Origin: an uncultured Pelolinea sp.
GTDB lineage: Bacteria; Chloroflexota; Anaerolineae; Anaerolineales; Anaerolineaceae
DNA: 23,228 nt
Assembly (NCBI GenBank): GCA_937902055.1
Contig: CALGUJ010000280.1
Location: 1-23,228, forward strand
Direction: 5' to 3'
Of the stretch, positions 1-8,407 are shown one piece after another. Every line of letters begins with the position of its first letter. Position 1 is the first letter of the stretch. The notes beneath the pieces were generated by a model, which saw only the letters and a program-made list of their open reading frames with translations, was not told the DNA's origin and ran no database searches. The position numbers were made by a program, and so were the translations under genes.

Positions 1-339
1 GATAAGGAACACGGCGATCCCTGCCTGGTGGGGCCGCTGGCGGAAATGATCATGCACCGCTTCCGCCCGCAAAAAGCTTTCATCGGCACAACCAGCCTGT
101 CGCTGGTGGACGGCCTTTCCAACAGCGTGGTGGATCAGGCTTCCATGAAGCAAGCGATGATCGAGGTATCCTCCGAGGTCATCTTGCTGGCGGACCATAG
201 CAAATTCGGCCACGTTTCGTCCGCGATTGTCGGTCCGGTAACTTTGGTTGATTACCTGATCACGGACTCAGGTATCTCGGATGAATTCGAGAAACGGATA
301 ACCGAGTTGGGAGTCAAAGTCATCAAAGTGAACCCGTAA
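1..339 (+). CDS. DeoR-family transcriptional regulator, C-terminal part (5' truncated by window)
   Basis: The reading frame is open from base 1 and ends at TAA 337-339, so this is the last 112 residues of a longer protein whose start lies outside the window. The visible part matches the DeoR C-terminal sensor domain (DeoRC), a sugar-phosphate-binding fold related to ribose-5-phosphate isomerase. Diagnostic pieces are an AFIGTTSLS-like strand, a GLSNSVVDQASMKQAMI segment and the hallmark LADHSKFG. In the family an N-terminal HTH binds DNA and a phosphorylated sugar relieves repression; the HTH is not seen here. It lies 83 nt upstream of an aminotransferase and a sugar-phosphate isomerase on the same strand, and it probably regulates that carbohydrate locus. 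Family assignment is secure; the effector is unknown. Confidence 0.88.
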   Translation, partial: DKEHGDPCLVGPLAEMIMHRFRPQKAFIGTTSLSLVDGLSNSVVDQASMKQAMIEVSSEVILLADHSKFGHVSSAIVGPVTLVDYLITDSGISDEFEKRITELGVKVIKVNP

Positions 340-422
340 TTCTGTCTTTCTTCATCACACGCCGCCACACTCTTTCAACCAAATTATTCTGATACACAAC
401 TTTGATTCTTTAGGAGAAATCA

Positions 423-1757
423 ATGGGTAACTACATGGAAAAATACTTCGGAAAATATACCGAAGAGGATTTAAAACAAGGCCGTGAAACGCTGGCCGGT
501 GGGAGCGTCGGAAAAAGCGAGGATCTGCTGATCGTCGACCAAACCGGGGCGACCTTCACCGATCAACACGGCAAGGAGTACATCGATTGCACCTCGCAAG
601 CCTGGAGCCTGAACATCGGCGGCGGGCGCCAGGAGATCATCGACGTGGTTTCCGAGCAAGTGCAACATACCATGCACGTGCGCAGCGGTTATGGAACCGT
701 CCCCAAGTTCCTGTTGAGCAAACGGCTTGCGGATGTGGCGCCGGGTAATTTGAAAAAGGTCAGTTACTGCCTGCACGGCTCGGTGGCCAACGAAGGCGCC
801 ATGAAACTGGCCATGCGCAACAAACCCAACCGCATGTACTTTCTGACGCCCTGGCGCGGCTTTGCCGGACGAACGCTGGCGACCATCGCCATGACCTGGC
901 CGCATCCCAATAACCAATTTCTTCCCTTCATGGGGCATGCCGTGCGCTTCCCCAACGCTTACTGCTACCGCTGCCCATTCGAGAACCATTACCCAGGCTG
1001 CAATTTTGAATGCGCCCGTTTTCTGCGCAAGACCATCGAAAATAGCGTGGACGGCAAGCCGATCGCCATTCTGATGGAACCCATGCAGGCGGCCGGCGGG
1101 ATGATCACTTATCCTGAGGGTTATTTGCAGGAAATTCGCAAGATCTGCGATGATATGGATATTATGTTGATCTTCGACGAGATCCAAACCGCCTTCGGCC
1201 GCATGGGGCGCATGTTCGTCTCTGAATTGTACGGTGTGCTGCCCGACATCCTCACCTTTGGGAAAGCCATCGGCGGCGGTTTCCCGCTGGCCGGGTCGCT
1301 GCACCGCACAGATCTGGTGGATTTCGGATCGCAAGACCACGGTTTTACTTTCGCCAGTTTCCCGGTCTCCATGGCGGCTGGCATCGTGACTTTGGAAATC
1401 CTGCAGAACGAAAAACTGCCCGAACGTTCTGAAAAAATGGGCAATCTCTTTCTCGCAGGGTTGCAAGAAATGAAAGACAAGTACGAGATCATCGGAGACG
1501 TCCGCGGACACGGGTTGATGATCGGTATCGAACTGGTTAAAAACAAACAGACCAAGGAACCTGCTCTGGACGAAACCGGCATGTTCATCGAGGAAGGCAC
1601 CAAAAGAGGCGTGCTCTTCGGGCGCTCGACTTATCCGGTGATGAGCAACGTGGTCAAGATCAAACCGCCTTTGGTGATCTCGGAAGTTCAGGTCGAACAG
1701 GTTTTAAAGGTATTCAAAGAGACTGCGGAAGCGGTTTCGAAGGCGTATCATCTATAA
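423..1757 (+). CDS. Class III PLP-dependent aminotransferase
   Basis: This 444-residue protein has the usual length and motifs of class III (fold type I) aminotransferases. They include a GSVANEGAMKLA cofactor-phosphate loop (119-130), D252 in FDEIQTAFGRMG contacting the PLP ring nitrogen, the Schiff-base lysine K281 in LTFGKAIGGGFPLAG, and the HGFTF segment (306-310). It should be a soluble cytoplasmic enzyme moving an amino group between an amine or amino acid and a keto acid; the substrate cannot be read from sequence. Two features are unusual. Four cysteines (C181, C184, C193, C197) form a C-x2-C-x8-C-x3-C cluster, as in some archaeal-type members. HGFTF is followed by ASFPVS where many relatives have SGHPVA. 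The ATG is preceded by TTAGGAGAA, a good ribosome site. It is followed after 39 nt by a sugar-phosphate isomerase, so an amino-sugar or polyol-linked role is possible. Confidence 0.9.
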   Translation: MGNYMEKYFGKYTEEDLKQGRETLAGGSVGKSEDLLIVDQTGATFTDQHGKEYIDCTSQAWSLNIGGGRQEIIDVVSEQVQHTMHVRSGYGTVPKFLLSKRLADVAPGNLKKVSYCLHGSVANEGAMKLAMRNKPNRMYFLTPWRGFAGRTLATIAMTWPHPNNQFLPFMGHAVRFPNAYCYRCPFENHYPGCNFECARFLRKTIENSVDGKPIAILMEPMQAAGGMITYPEGYLQEIRKICDDMDIMLIFDEIQTAFGRMGRMFVSELYGVLPDILTFGKAIGGGFPLAGSLHRTDLVDFGSQDHGFTFASFPVSMAAGIVTLEILQNEKLPERSEKMGNLFLAGLQEMKDKYEIIGDVRGHGLMIGIELVKNKQTKEPALDETGMFIEEGTKRGVLFGRSTYPVMSNVVKIKPPLVISEVQVEQVLKVFKETAEAVSKAYHL

Positions 1758-1796
1758 TCAGGTTGAAAAAATTTAGACTGGACTACAGGATAACCG

Positions 1797-2351
1797 ATGA
1801 AATTTCTAGATTTGGCGGAATTGTTCAACGAAGACCAAAGGCAGGCTGCCCGCCTCGTAAACGAGGCACAACTGGAGCAATTCGCCGAAGCCATCCAATC
1901 CTCGCAACGTATCTTCCTGTTGGGAAAGGGCCGCACCGGATTGATCGTTGAGATGTTCGCCATGCGGCTGGTGCATCTTGGTTTTCAGGCTTACATCATC
2001 GGGCATTCCACCACCCCGAAATATTCGCCGGAGGACATTCTGATCCTGGCTTCCGGCAGCGGGACGACCGAAGGACTGATCCTCACCGCGCAGCAGGCGC
2101 AGCGCGTCGGCGGAAAGATCGGGTTGATCACGCGCAACCCCGCCGGGCCGCTCAGCCGGTATGCGCAGAGTGTATTGGTCATGCCAGACCCGCAGCTAGA
2201 GCATGGCGCGCTGGCAAAGAGCAAAATCCTTTCAGGGACGATTTTTGAGCAGGCATTGCTGCTGACGTTGGATTGCCTGTGCATCCTGCTGGCTGAAAGA
2301 ACAGGCCAGGACCTCAATGACATGAGCGACCGGCACGTAACCATCGAGTAA
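1797..2351 (+). CDS. SIS-domain sugar-phosphate isomerase, 6-phospho-3-hexuloisomerase-like
   Basis: This 184-residue single-SIS-domain protein has the size and layout of 6-phospho-3-hexuloisomerases (HxlB/PHI), which interconvert 3-hexulose-6-phosphate and fructose-6-phosphate. The phosphosugar-binding signatures are GKGRTG (43-48), FAMRLVHLGF, SGSGTTE (86-92) and the C-terminal GTIFEQALLLTLD helix start. No 3-hexulose-6-phosphate synthase (HPS) partner is in the window, so the ribulose monophosphate pathway is not shown. The isomerase may act on another ketohexose phosphate made by genes upstream. The ATG at 1797 was chosen because a frame-shifted open frame overlapping the same region lacks any family match. 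It is 39 nt behind the aminotransferase and likely cotranscribed with it. Transcription ends at the terminator that starts 17 nt after the stop. Confidence 0.85.
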   Translation: MKFLDLAELFNEDQRQAARLVNEAQLEQFAEAIQSSQRIFLLGKGRTGLIVEMFAMRLVHLGFQAYIIGHSTTPKYSPEDILILASGSGTTEGLILTAQQAQRVGGKIGLITRNPAGPLSRYAQSVLVMPDPQLEHGALAKSKILSGTIFEQALLLTLDCLCILLAERTGQDLNDMSDRHVTIE

Positions 2352-2367
2352 GCATTGAACGAAAGTA

Positions 2368-2397
2368 AAAACAGGCTGAAGAATTTCAGCCTGTTTT
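2368..2397. terminator. Bidirectional rho-independent terminator between the isomerase and lpd genes
   Basis: A perfect 13-bp stem (2368-2380 with 2385-2397) encloses the tetraloop GAAT. The right arm ends in TTTT and is followed by CGTTT. On the other strand the arm ends in TTTT followed by ACTTT. It sits between two convergent genes and can serve both. Confidence 0.9.
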
Positions 2398-2418
2398 CGT
2401 TTACCTAAATTCCGGTTT

Positions 2419-3834
2419 TTATATATAGAAATCCACTGCTTTGTCCAGCGCGTAATCCAGGGTGGAGTGGATGATCTCCGCGAAAGTCGGATGGGCGTGG
2501 ATGATCTCGCTGACTTCGTGAATGTCGGTTCTGAGCGCGATCATGTTGGCGACTTCCTGCATGATCTCGGAAACGTTCTGGCCGATGGCCTGGGCTGCCA
2601 GGATGCGGTTGTCTTTCAGCCACATCTTGATAAAGCCGTCTTTGTAATCCTCGATGCCTGCCCGTAGATTGATGGCGAAAGGCACCTTCACGACCTTAAC
2701 GCCGTCCAAATCTTGCGGAACCATACCGACGGAAACGATCTCCGGCAGAGTGTAGATCACCGCCGGGATGACCGAGTAATCCATCTTGCGCAAATCCGCA
2801 TCACTTTTCGCCATGATATTCTCGGCGGCGATGACGCCCTGCTGGATGCCGACGTGCGCCAGGATGGAGCGTCCCGTGGCGTCGCCCACCGCCCAAATGC
2901 CGGGCACGTTGGTGCGCTGGTAATCGTCCACTTCCACGCCCTTGCGGCTGTATTTCAAGCCCAGTTTTTGATAGGTTTCGTCGTGCACGACTGCCTGGCG
3001 GCCGATGGCCACCAACGTCATGGGCGCGTCGATCTTGACCATTTTGCCGCTGCGCACGTCTTCGGCTTCGATCACGCCGTTTTTCAGAGATACGCATTTA
3101 TGCGCGGTGAGTATACGCACGCCGCGTCCTTCCAGGATGCGGGTGATCTCTTTCGATACATCCTCGTCCATCTGCGCCAGCACGCGGTCGAGAAATTCAA
3201 CAATGGTAACCTTGCTTCCCAGGCTGGAAAAGATGGTGGCGAATTCCAAACCAATCACCCCGCCGCCGATGATGGTCAGCGATTTGGGCAGTTCATTGAT
3301 GCTGATCAGGCGGTTGCTGCTGACGACGGACGGATCGGAGGCGTTGATAAAGCCCGGGATGAGCGGCTGCGAACCGGTGGAGATGATGATGTTGTCGGCG
3401 CTGAGTTCCACCTCACCGCCCTCGTAGTGCATGGTCTTGCCATCCGGATCGAGCTTCCCTTTGCGCACCCGCATCTTTCCCGGGGCAACAATCTCACCCT
3501 CTCCCTGGTAAATATCCACGTGGTGATGCTGAAGCAGGTCCGTCACGAAGTTGCGGGTATTCATAACAACCTGATTGCGGCGATCCGCGATGGCCGGGAA
3601 ATCGACTTTCATGTTCTGCACTTCGATACCATAATGCCCGCTTTCAGCGACAGTCTTGGCTACTTTGGCCGATTCGATCATGGCTTTACTGGGAGTGCAG
3701 CCCCAGTTGGTGCAAATACCGCCGATAAAATCGCGTTCGACCAGGGCAACCTTACCGCCCAACTCGGAGATACGGACAGCGGCGGAATGTCCCGCCGGAC
3801 CCCCTCCCATCACAATTGCTGTGTATTGACTCAT
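2419..3834 (-). CDS. lpdA: Dihydrolipoamide dehydrogenase (class I flavoprotein disulfide reductase)
   Basis: This 471-residue protein has every part of the E3/glutathione-reductase family in order. They are an N-terminal FAD dinucleotide fold (MGGGPAG, 9-15), the redox-active pair C41 and C46 in GGICTNWGCTPSK, an NAD-binding fold at IIGGGVIGLEFA (188-199), the FAD-contacting WAVGDAT (314-320), and a C-terminal dimer domain with the catalytic dyad H448 and E453 in HAHPTFAE. It transfers electrons from dihydrolipoyl groups to NAD+ in 2-oxoacid dehydrogenase or glycine cleavage complexes. No E1, E2 or glycine-cleavage gene is adjacent, so the partner complex is elsewhere, or the enzyme reduces another disulfide. 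The GGICTNWGCTPSK spelling differs from the common GGTCLNVGCIPSK. The start follows GGGAGCAGGA. An inverted repeat lies upstream at 3888-3908. Confidence 0.88.
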   Translation of the reverse strand: MSQYTAIVMGGGPAGHSAAVRISELGGKVALVERDFIGGICTNWGCTPSKAMIESAKVAKTVAESGHYGIEVQNMKVDFPAIADRRNQVVMNTRNFVTDLLQHHHVDIYQGEGEIVAPGKMRVRKGKLDPDGKTMHYEGGEVELSADNIIISTGSQPLIPGFINASDPSVVSSNRLISINELPKSLTIIGGGVIGLEFATIFSSLGSKVTIVEFLDRVLAQMDEDVSKEITRILEGRGVRILTAHKCVSLKNGVIEAEDVRSGKMVKIDAPMTLVAIGRQAVVHDETYQKLGLKYSRKGVEVDDYQRTNVPGIWAVGDATGRSILAHVGIQQGVIAAENIMAKSDADLRKMDYSVIPAVIYTLPEIVSVGMVPQDLDGVKVVKVPFAINLRAGIEDYKDGFIKMWLKDNRILAAQAIGQNVSEIMQEVANMIALRTDIHEVSEIIHAHPTFAEIIHSTLDYALDKAVDFYI

Positions 3835-3887
3835 TCCTGCTCCCGTAAATAATAAAACTAATTAGACTAAGGTGATGTTAATTCTCG

Positions 3888-3908
3888 GCTAATAAACAGA
3901 ATATTAGC
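3888..3908. repeat. 7-bp inverted repeat upstream of lpdA
   Basis: GCTAATA (3888-3894) and TATTAGC (3902-3908) are perfect complements separated by 7 nt. They lie in the gap between the start of the dihydrolipoamide dehydrogenase gene and the end of a diguanylate cyclase gene, both on the minus strand. No T-run follows, so it is not a normal terminator. It could be an operator for lpdA or chance in AT-rich DNA. Confidence 0.35.
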
Positions 3909-3957
3909 GAATTCTAAGAAATCCTGGGGATTATGGGAGATGGTTTAATGCCGTTGC

Positions 3958-6537
3958 TCAGGATTTATAGATGCGCACACAATTACGTCCATCCCCTTTT
4001 GCCTGGTACAAAGCTTTATCGGCTTTATTGATCAAGTCCGTCACGGAATCATCCTTGCTTTCCAGCCCGGCGATGCCGATACTCACAGTTATGCGCACCT
4101 CACCCTGCTCGGTATCCAGATGCTGCCCAGAAATGGCCTTGCGAATCCGCTCAGCTGCCACAAGAGCTTTGGATTGCGCGGTCTCCGGAAGAAGCACCAC
4201 GAACTCTTCCCCTCCAAAACGGCACAAGATATCCATCTTGCGTAATTGGGAAGCACAGGCCTGCGTCATCATGATCAAGGTTTGATCCCCAATGCCATGG
4301 CCGAAGTTGTCGTTAATCAATTTAAAATAGTCGATGTCCAGCATGATCAGCGCCAGATCGCTCCCGTAGCGCACGGCGCGCGCCAACTCCTTTTCGCTGT
4401 GCGTGAAAAAATAGCGGCGGTTGAATACGCCTGTCAGGCTGTCGGTGATGGCCATTTGCTGCACCTGTTCAAACAGGCGCGCGTTATCCATGACGATGGT
4501 GGCCTGGTTGGCGATGGTTTCCACCAGGCGAATTTGGTCCTGGTTATATGCATCCGGTCTGGATTCTTCCACGAACATCGCACCCAGAACTTTATCTCGC
4601 AGGATCAATGGTATCCCCAATATGCTGCGCGGGTCATGCCCGGGTATTTTAAGCATATCATTTTGAGGAAATTCCGAATCAGGAGAATAGGTATCCGGTA
4701 TGTAGACCTTCTTGCATTGTTCCACAACGTAGCGGGTCAGAGATGGGCGGGCTTTCATGGAAACCGGGCCGAAATCGATTTGTTTTCCGTCCTGCTCGAA
4801 CATGGTATAAATGGCATTTTCCTCTGCGGCATCCAACATGGCAATGAAAAACACTTCGATCGGCAGGACGCGTTTTAATTGATTGAAAAGCGTCACCACC
4901 GTTTTATCGAGTCCCAATCCGGACGTTACCGCCAGGCCGACTTCATATAAAATCGACATTTCCTGGGCGCTCTCCGAAATTTCCCTAAAATATTGCGCGT
5001 TCATGATGGCAACCGCAGCCTGGTTGGCGAATGCTTCCAGGCGCGAAATATGTTCTTCCCGAAAATAATTTGGACGTTCCGCATCCAGGCTGAGGAATCC
5101 AAGCAATTGATCTTTGGCAATAATTGGCGCCCCGATATAGGACTTTATCCAACCGGAGCCTTGCATGTCAGTCGCCCAATTGGGATTATCCCGGGTATCC
5201 GAGCAAAAAGCAGCCTTTCTCGTCTTGGCCATGCGGCGAAAGTTGGGGATTTCTCCCAGCTTGAATTTGATCGCTTTGATATCCTTTTCCGTGCCATATT
5301 TTTCATACCCCTTGATCTTTTCAAAGCGTACGATTTTATTCACGTCCACCAGGGCAATGTTTGCTGCGTCGTGCGGGACGACGCTGCCCACATTTTCCAG
5401 GATGTTCTCCAACACATCATCCAGGTCCAGTGAACTGTTGATGGCGGCAGCGGTGTTGGCTAATGCTTCAGCCAGGATGCGCTGCTCGGATTGCTCCATT
5501 TCAGCCAGTTTCCTTTTGGTGATATCGAAAATTACGACGATCTCACCCATCTCTTTCTTTTGATCATCGCGAATAGTCGTAACGTTGACACCTAAATAAC
5601 GGGGGGGGTGATCGGATACTTTAACTTCAGTTGAATAATCGGTTTTCCCGCTAAGCCCATCAATGATATCGGAATACTCCTTCAAGGCTTCCCGCAGCGT
5701 CAATCCCAATAAGGAATGGCGTTTTTTCACGCCAATCAACGCGGCGGCGGCCGGGTTGATGTCAACGATAAGGTTATTGGGATCCAGCACAATGACCCCA
5801 TCGTGCATATTATCGATTAAAATATCGCGCGCCAGGGGAACAATATTGAATAGACGCATCTGGAAGATATTCCAGAACAGCAGAAAAGCTATAAATGTAA
5901 ATGAAAGCGGCGTGATATCCAGCCCCTCGACCGGGAACAAACCTGTGATGTACCAGACATTGGCAGACCAACCAATGATTAGGCCGGCAAAGATGATGTA
6001 AACCTGGCGGCGTTTATTTTTCGTAAACTTCAATAAAGACTTGATCAGCCAATAGGTCCCCAAAAATAGCATGAGGTAACTATAGGATATGTGTACGTAA
6101 AACCAGGGGCCATGATCGTATTTCGTGATGCGCAGTATCCCCGGGAGGATATAAACGTTCGACCAAAGCAAGTGATGGTGTTCATTGGTAATGGCCATGC
6201 CCAGCGTGATCAATGGAATGACCATGATCAATAATCTGGATTTTTCATTTAACTTGTTCTGTTGCGCAAAATCAGCCGCGAAAAAGAGCCAAATGGGCGG
6301 TAGTGCGACAATTCCGATATATTGCCACTTAGACCAGAATAGTCTTTCTGTAAGGGAAAGCGCCCCGGCCTCGAATATCGATGCAAAACTCCATACGCAG
6401 AGAGACATCAACATCAACGCAAAGGAAACATTGCCCGGATTCGCGCGTCGATTCCAGGCTAATGCCGCGGTCACAAATGAAAGGATGGCCGCCGCCACGT
6501 ACGCAATCGCAAACTCAGGGAATACGTATCCGCTCAT
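3958..6537 (-). CDS. Membrane diguanylate cyclase: 7TM-PAS-GAF-GAF-GGDEF
   Basis: This 859-residue protein has an N-terminal histidine-kinase-type 7TM region (about 5-228) with the signature TNEHHHLLWS (117-126). It continues with a PAS domain (about 236-343), two GAF domains (about 368-515 and 535-688) and a C-terminal GGDEF domain (about 695-855). The active loop is GGEEF (775-779), and DIDYFKLINDNFGH carries metal and nucleotide contacts. The inhibitory c-di-GMP site RKMD (766-769) stands five residues before GGEEF, as in PleD. It should therefore make c-di-GMP from two GTP at the inner membrane face and be product-inhibited. Ligands of the 7TM, PAS and GAF units are unknown. It has a good promoter of its own. 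It shares its 7TM type with the neighbouring cyclase at 6644-8251. Eight consecutive G (5601-5608) lie within the PAS region, and the frame is intact. Confidence 0.92.
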   Translation of the reverse strand: MSGYVFPEFAIAYVAAAILSFVTAALAWNRRANPGNVSFALMLMSLCVWSFASIFEAGALSLTERLFWSKWQYIGIVALPPIWLFFAADFAQQNKLNEKSRLLIMVIPLITLGMAITNEHHHLLWSNVYILPGILRITKYDHGPWFYVHISYSYLMLFLGTYWLIKSLLKFTKNKRRQVYIIFAGLIIGWSANVWYITGLFPVEGLDITPLSFTFIAFLLFWNIFQMRLFNIVPLARDILIDNMHDGVIVLDPNNLIVDINPAAAALIGVKKRHSLLGLTLREALKEYSDIIDGLSGKTDYSTEVKVSDHPPRYLGVNVTTIRDDQKKEMGEIVVIFDITKRKLAEMEQSEQRILAEALANTAAAINSSLDLDDVLENILENVGSVVPHDAANIALVDVNKIVRFEKIKGYEKYGTEKDIKAIKFKLGEIPNFRRMAKTRKAAFCSDTRDNPNWATDMQGSGWIKSYIGAPIIAKDQLLGFLSLDAERPNYFREEHISRLEAFANQAAVAIMNAQYFREISESAQEMSILYEVGLAVTSGLGLDKTVVTLFNQLKRVLPIEVFFIAMLDAAEENAIYTMFEQDGKQIDFGPVSMKARPSLTRYVVEQCKKVYIPDTYSPDSEFPQNDMLKIPGHDPRSILGIPLILRDKVLGAMFVEESRPDAYNQDQIRLVETIANQATIVMDNARLFEQVQQMAITDSLTGVFNRRYFFTHSEKELARAVRYGSDLALIMLDIDYFKLINDNFGHGIGDQTLIMMTQACASQLRKMDILCRFGGEEFVVLLPETAQSKALVAAERIRKAISGQHLDTEQGEVRITVSIGIAGLESKDDSVTDLINKADKALYQAKGDGRNCVRIYKS

Positions 6538-6567
6538 TTACTTATTCTCTCTTAAATCATACCATTC

Positions 6568-6595
6568 ATTTTACGTTACCATTTTACAGTATCAA
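6568..6595 (-). promoter_or_regulatory. Sigma70-like promoter for the 7TM-PAS-GAF-GAF-GGDEF gene
   Basis: On the minus strand, TTGATA (6595-6590) and TAAAAT (6573-6568) are separated by 16 bp, each matching the consensus hexamer at five of six positions. The expected start of transcription is about 24 nt upstream of the ATG at 6537. This suggests that the gene is transcribed separately from the cyclase upstream of it. Confidence 0.55.
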
Positions 6596-6643
6596 TAATG
6601 GCGAGTGCAACCATTGATCGGATAATGCATGCATGCAATTCCC

Positions 6644-8251
6644 TCAACTCGAAGACACACAATCTTTTCCGGAATGCTTGGCAAGGTAGAGAGCGGCGTC
6701 CGCAGCTCCGAGTAAATCGTCGTTTGTCCGGCCGTCTTTGGGGTAGGTGGACAGGCCGATTGAAACAGTAACAGGCAAATCGAGATCATGAATTGAAAAC
6801 TTCAAGTCATGGATTTCCTGACACAAAATTTCAGCGCGCTGGCGCGCATCTTCATTATCCATTCCGGGCAAAATCAGAACGAATTCATCTCCGCCAAAGC
6901 GGCTGACGCAATCGTTCTCGCGTGTCTTGTCCTCAAGAAAACGTCCCAGTTCAATAACGACCACATCTCCGGCTTTATGGCCGAAAGTATCATTAATGAC
7001 CTTAAAATCGTCCACATCCAACATCATCAGGCTCAGGCAGGTTTGGTTAATTTTCGCCCTGGAAATTTCGTGTTTCAATACCTCTTCCAGGTAACCCCGG
7101 TTATAGACTCCGGTCAGGGCATCCCGTTTGATCTGTTCGCGCAACTGGTTTTCAAGCCTGGAAATATCGTCCAATTGAGCTCCCAGTTTTTGATTGATCC
7201 TGCGCAGTTCATCTTCCGCCAGCTTTCTGAGAGTGCTATCTTCACAGATCGCCACCCAGCCCAGAAAAAGGTTGCGCTCATTGCGCAATGGTGAAACGCT
7301 GATATTCAACCAAGCCTCGGAATTGTGCGGAGAAACGGTCTCAAAGCGGTTCGATTTTTCTTTATCAAAGTAGGGCTGAATTATCCTCAAGAATTCTTCA
7401 TCGTTTTTTTGAGGACGGTCGATCAATTGGGGAAAATCGACCTTTAGGAGTCTGCCTGCCGCAGGATTCAGGTCAATAATCCTCATTTTTTCATCAAAGA
7501 TCACGACACCCTCGTCAATATTCTTAAAAACCAGTTCGTGGGCAACCGGGATGTAATCCATCAAATTTCCCCTGGCGATTCCGATCAGCAAGAATAATTC
7601 AGTGAAGACAAAACTGATCGAGATCATCTCGAGACCGGGAAAAGGATTGGGTTTCAACAAATATAAAAATGTGCCCAACCACGGCATGATTGAAGCCAGA
7701 AGCAGCGTCAGACTTTGGATTCGATAAATTTTTTGGCTCTTCACTGCCGAAACAGCCAGCAAAGCCGTGGAAAAAGAAACCAGCATGTAAATATAGGTGA
7801 GACCTATCCAGAAAGCCGGACCATGCAGATAAATCAGGCTGTTGCTGCCGGAAGGTCCGGGAGCAAAACCGCTCCAGATCAGATGATGGGATTCATTGGT
7901 AGCGGCCAGGCTGACAATCACGGTGGGAATCAAAAAAAGCCCGGTGATGCTGACTGGTTGGATTTTTTCAACCCTTCCGGAAAATTTTAACGCGAAAAGC
8001 AACAGAAAGACCGGGGATGACTGAGCGCCGACGTAAACGATCTTGGAAAACAATATTTTCGCGTCCCGCCCCACCGCCGCGCTTTCCAGACCGTTAAAAA
8101 AAGCCCATTCGGAAACCGCAAGGAAAAGCAGGAAAAGGGCTATTCCGCCCCTAACAGACCGGCGCCGCCACACCAGGATGGTGGTGACAATGGAAATACC
8201 CGCAGCAATGAACTGGGCCAGCGCATAAGGGGTTAAAATAAAGTCAGTCAT
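6644..8251 (-). CDS. Membrane diguanylate cyclase: 7TM-PAS-GGDEF
   Basis: This 535-residue protein has a 7TM input region (about 7-228) with the signature ATNESHHLIWS (117-127), the same type as the next gene on this strand. It then has a PAS domain (about 237-343), a short predicted coiled linker (about 345-375) and a GGDEF domain (about 376-533). The catalytic loop is a canonical GGDEF (453-457), and the inhibitory-site motif REND (444-447) is at the right spacing. DVDDFKVINDTFGH is present. It is expected to be an active, feedback-inhibited c-di-GMP synthase in the membrane. It lacks the two GAF domains of its neighbour, so the pair probably share a class of membrane signal but differ in cytoplasmic input. 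A perfect TATAAT lies 37-42 nt upstream on the minus strand (8288-8293) without a clear -35 box. Confidence 0.92.
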   Translation of the reverse strand: MTDFILTPYALAQFIAAGISIVTTILVWRRRSVRGGIALFLLFLAVSEWAFFNGLESAAVGRDAKILFSKIVYVGAQSSPVFLLLFALKFSGRVEKIQPVSITGLFLIPTVIVSLAATNESHHLIWSGFAPGPSGSNSLIYLHGPAFWIGLTYIYMLVSFSTALLAVSAVKSQKIYRIQSLTLLLASIMPWLGTFLYLLKPNPFPGLEMISISFVFTELFLLIGIARGNLMDYIPVAHELVFKNIDEGVVIFDEKMRIIDLNPAAGRLLKVDFPQLIDRPQKNDEEFLRIIQPYFDKEKSNRFETVSPHNSEAWLNISVSPLRNERNLFLGWVAICEDSTLRKLAEDELRRINQKLGAQLDDISRLENQLREQIKRDALTGVYNRGYLEEVLKHEISRAKINQTCLSLMMLDVDDFKVINDTFGHKAGDVVVIELGRFLEDKTRENDCVSRFGGDEFVLILPGMDNEDARQRAEILCQEIHDLKFSIHDLDLPVTVSIGLSTYPKDGRTNDDLLGAADAALYLAKHSGKDCVSSS

Positions 8252-8407
8252 TGCATCAGGTAATTCTATTTACGATGTGTTTTCATAATTATAGACAATT
8301 TTCAATCAGGACAGCATGGAATTTGGCACATTAATCCGGTACATTTTCATCGGATACTGCGCAAAGCACCCTGCCTTCCAAAAATCTAAATACTGACTGA
8401 GAAAAAA

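Noticed and set aside
471..1511. Long open frame (346 codons) antisense to the aminotransferase
   Set aside because: It has no recognisable motif and is fully contained within the aminotransferase, whose catalytic residues are all in place on the other strand.
1797..2351. Evidence for a complete ribulose monophosphate formaldehyde pathway
   Set aside because: Only the isomerase-type protein is present. No hexulose-6-phosphate synthase is visible in the window.
2713..3852. Long open frame (379 codons) on the plus strand opposite the dihydrolipoamide dehydrogenase gene
   Set aside because: It is rich in His, Asp, Ala and Arg with no domain pattern and lies wholly antisense to a gene with complete family motifs. 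It is a codon-bias shadow.
4246..4878. Open frames on the plus strand across the diguanylate cyclase gene
   Set aside because: Composition is typical of antisense reading, there is no ribosome site, and the GGDEF and GAF motifs on the minus strand account for the sequence.
8330..8350. TTGGCAC resembling half of a sigma54 promoter upstream of the DUF2812 gene
   Set aside because: The required TTGC element is absent at the correct spacing.
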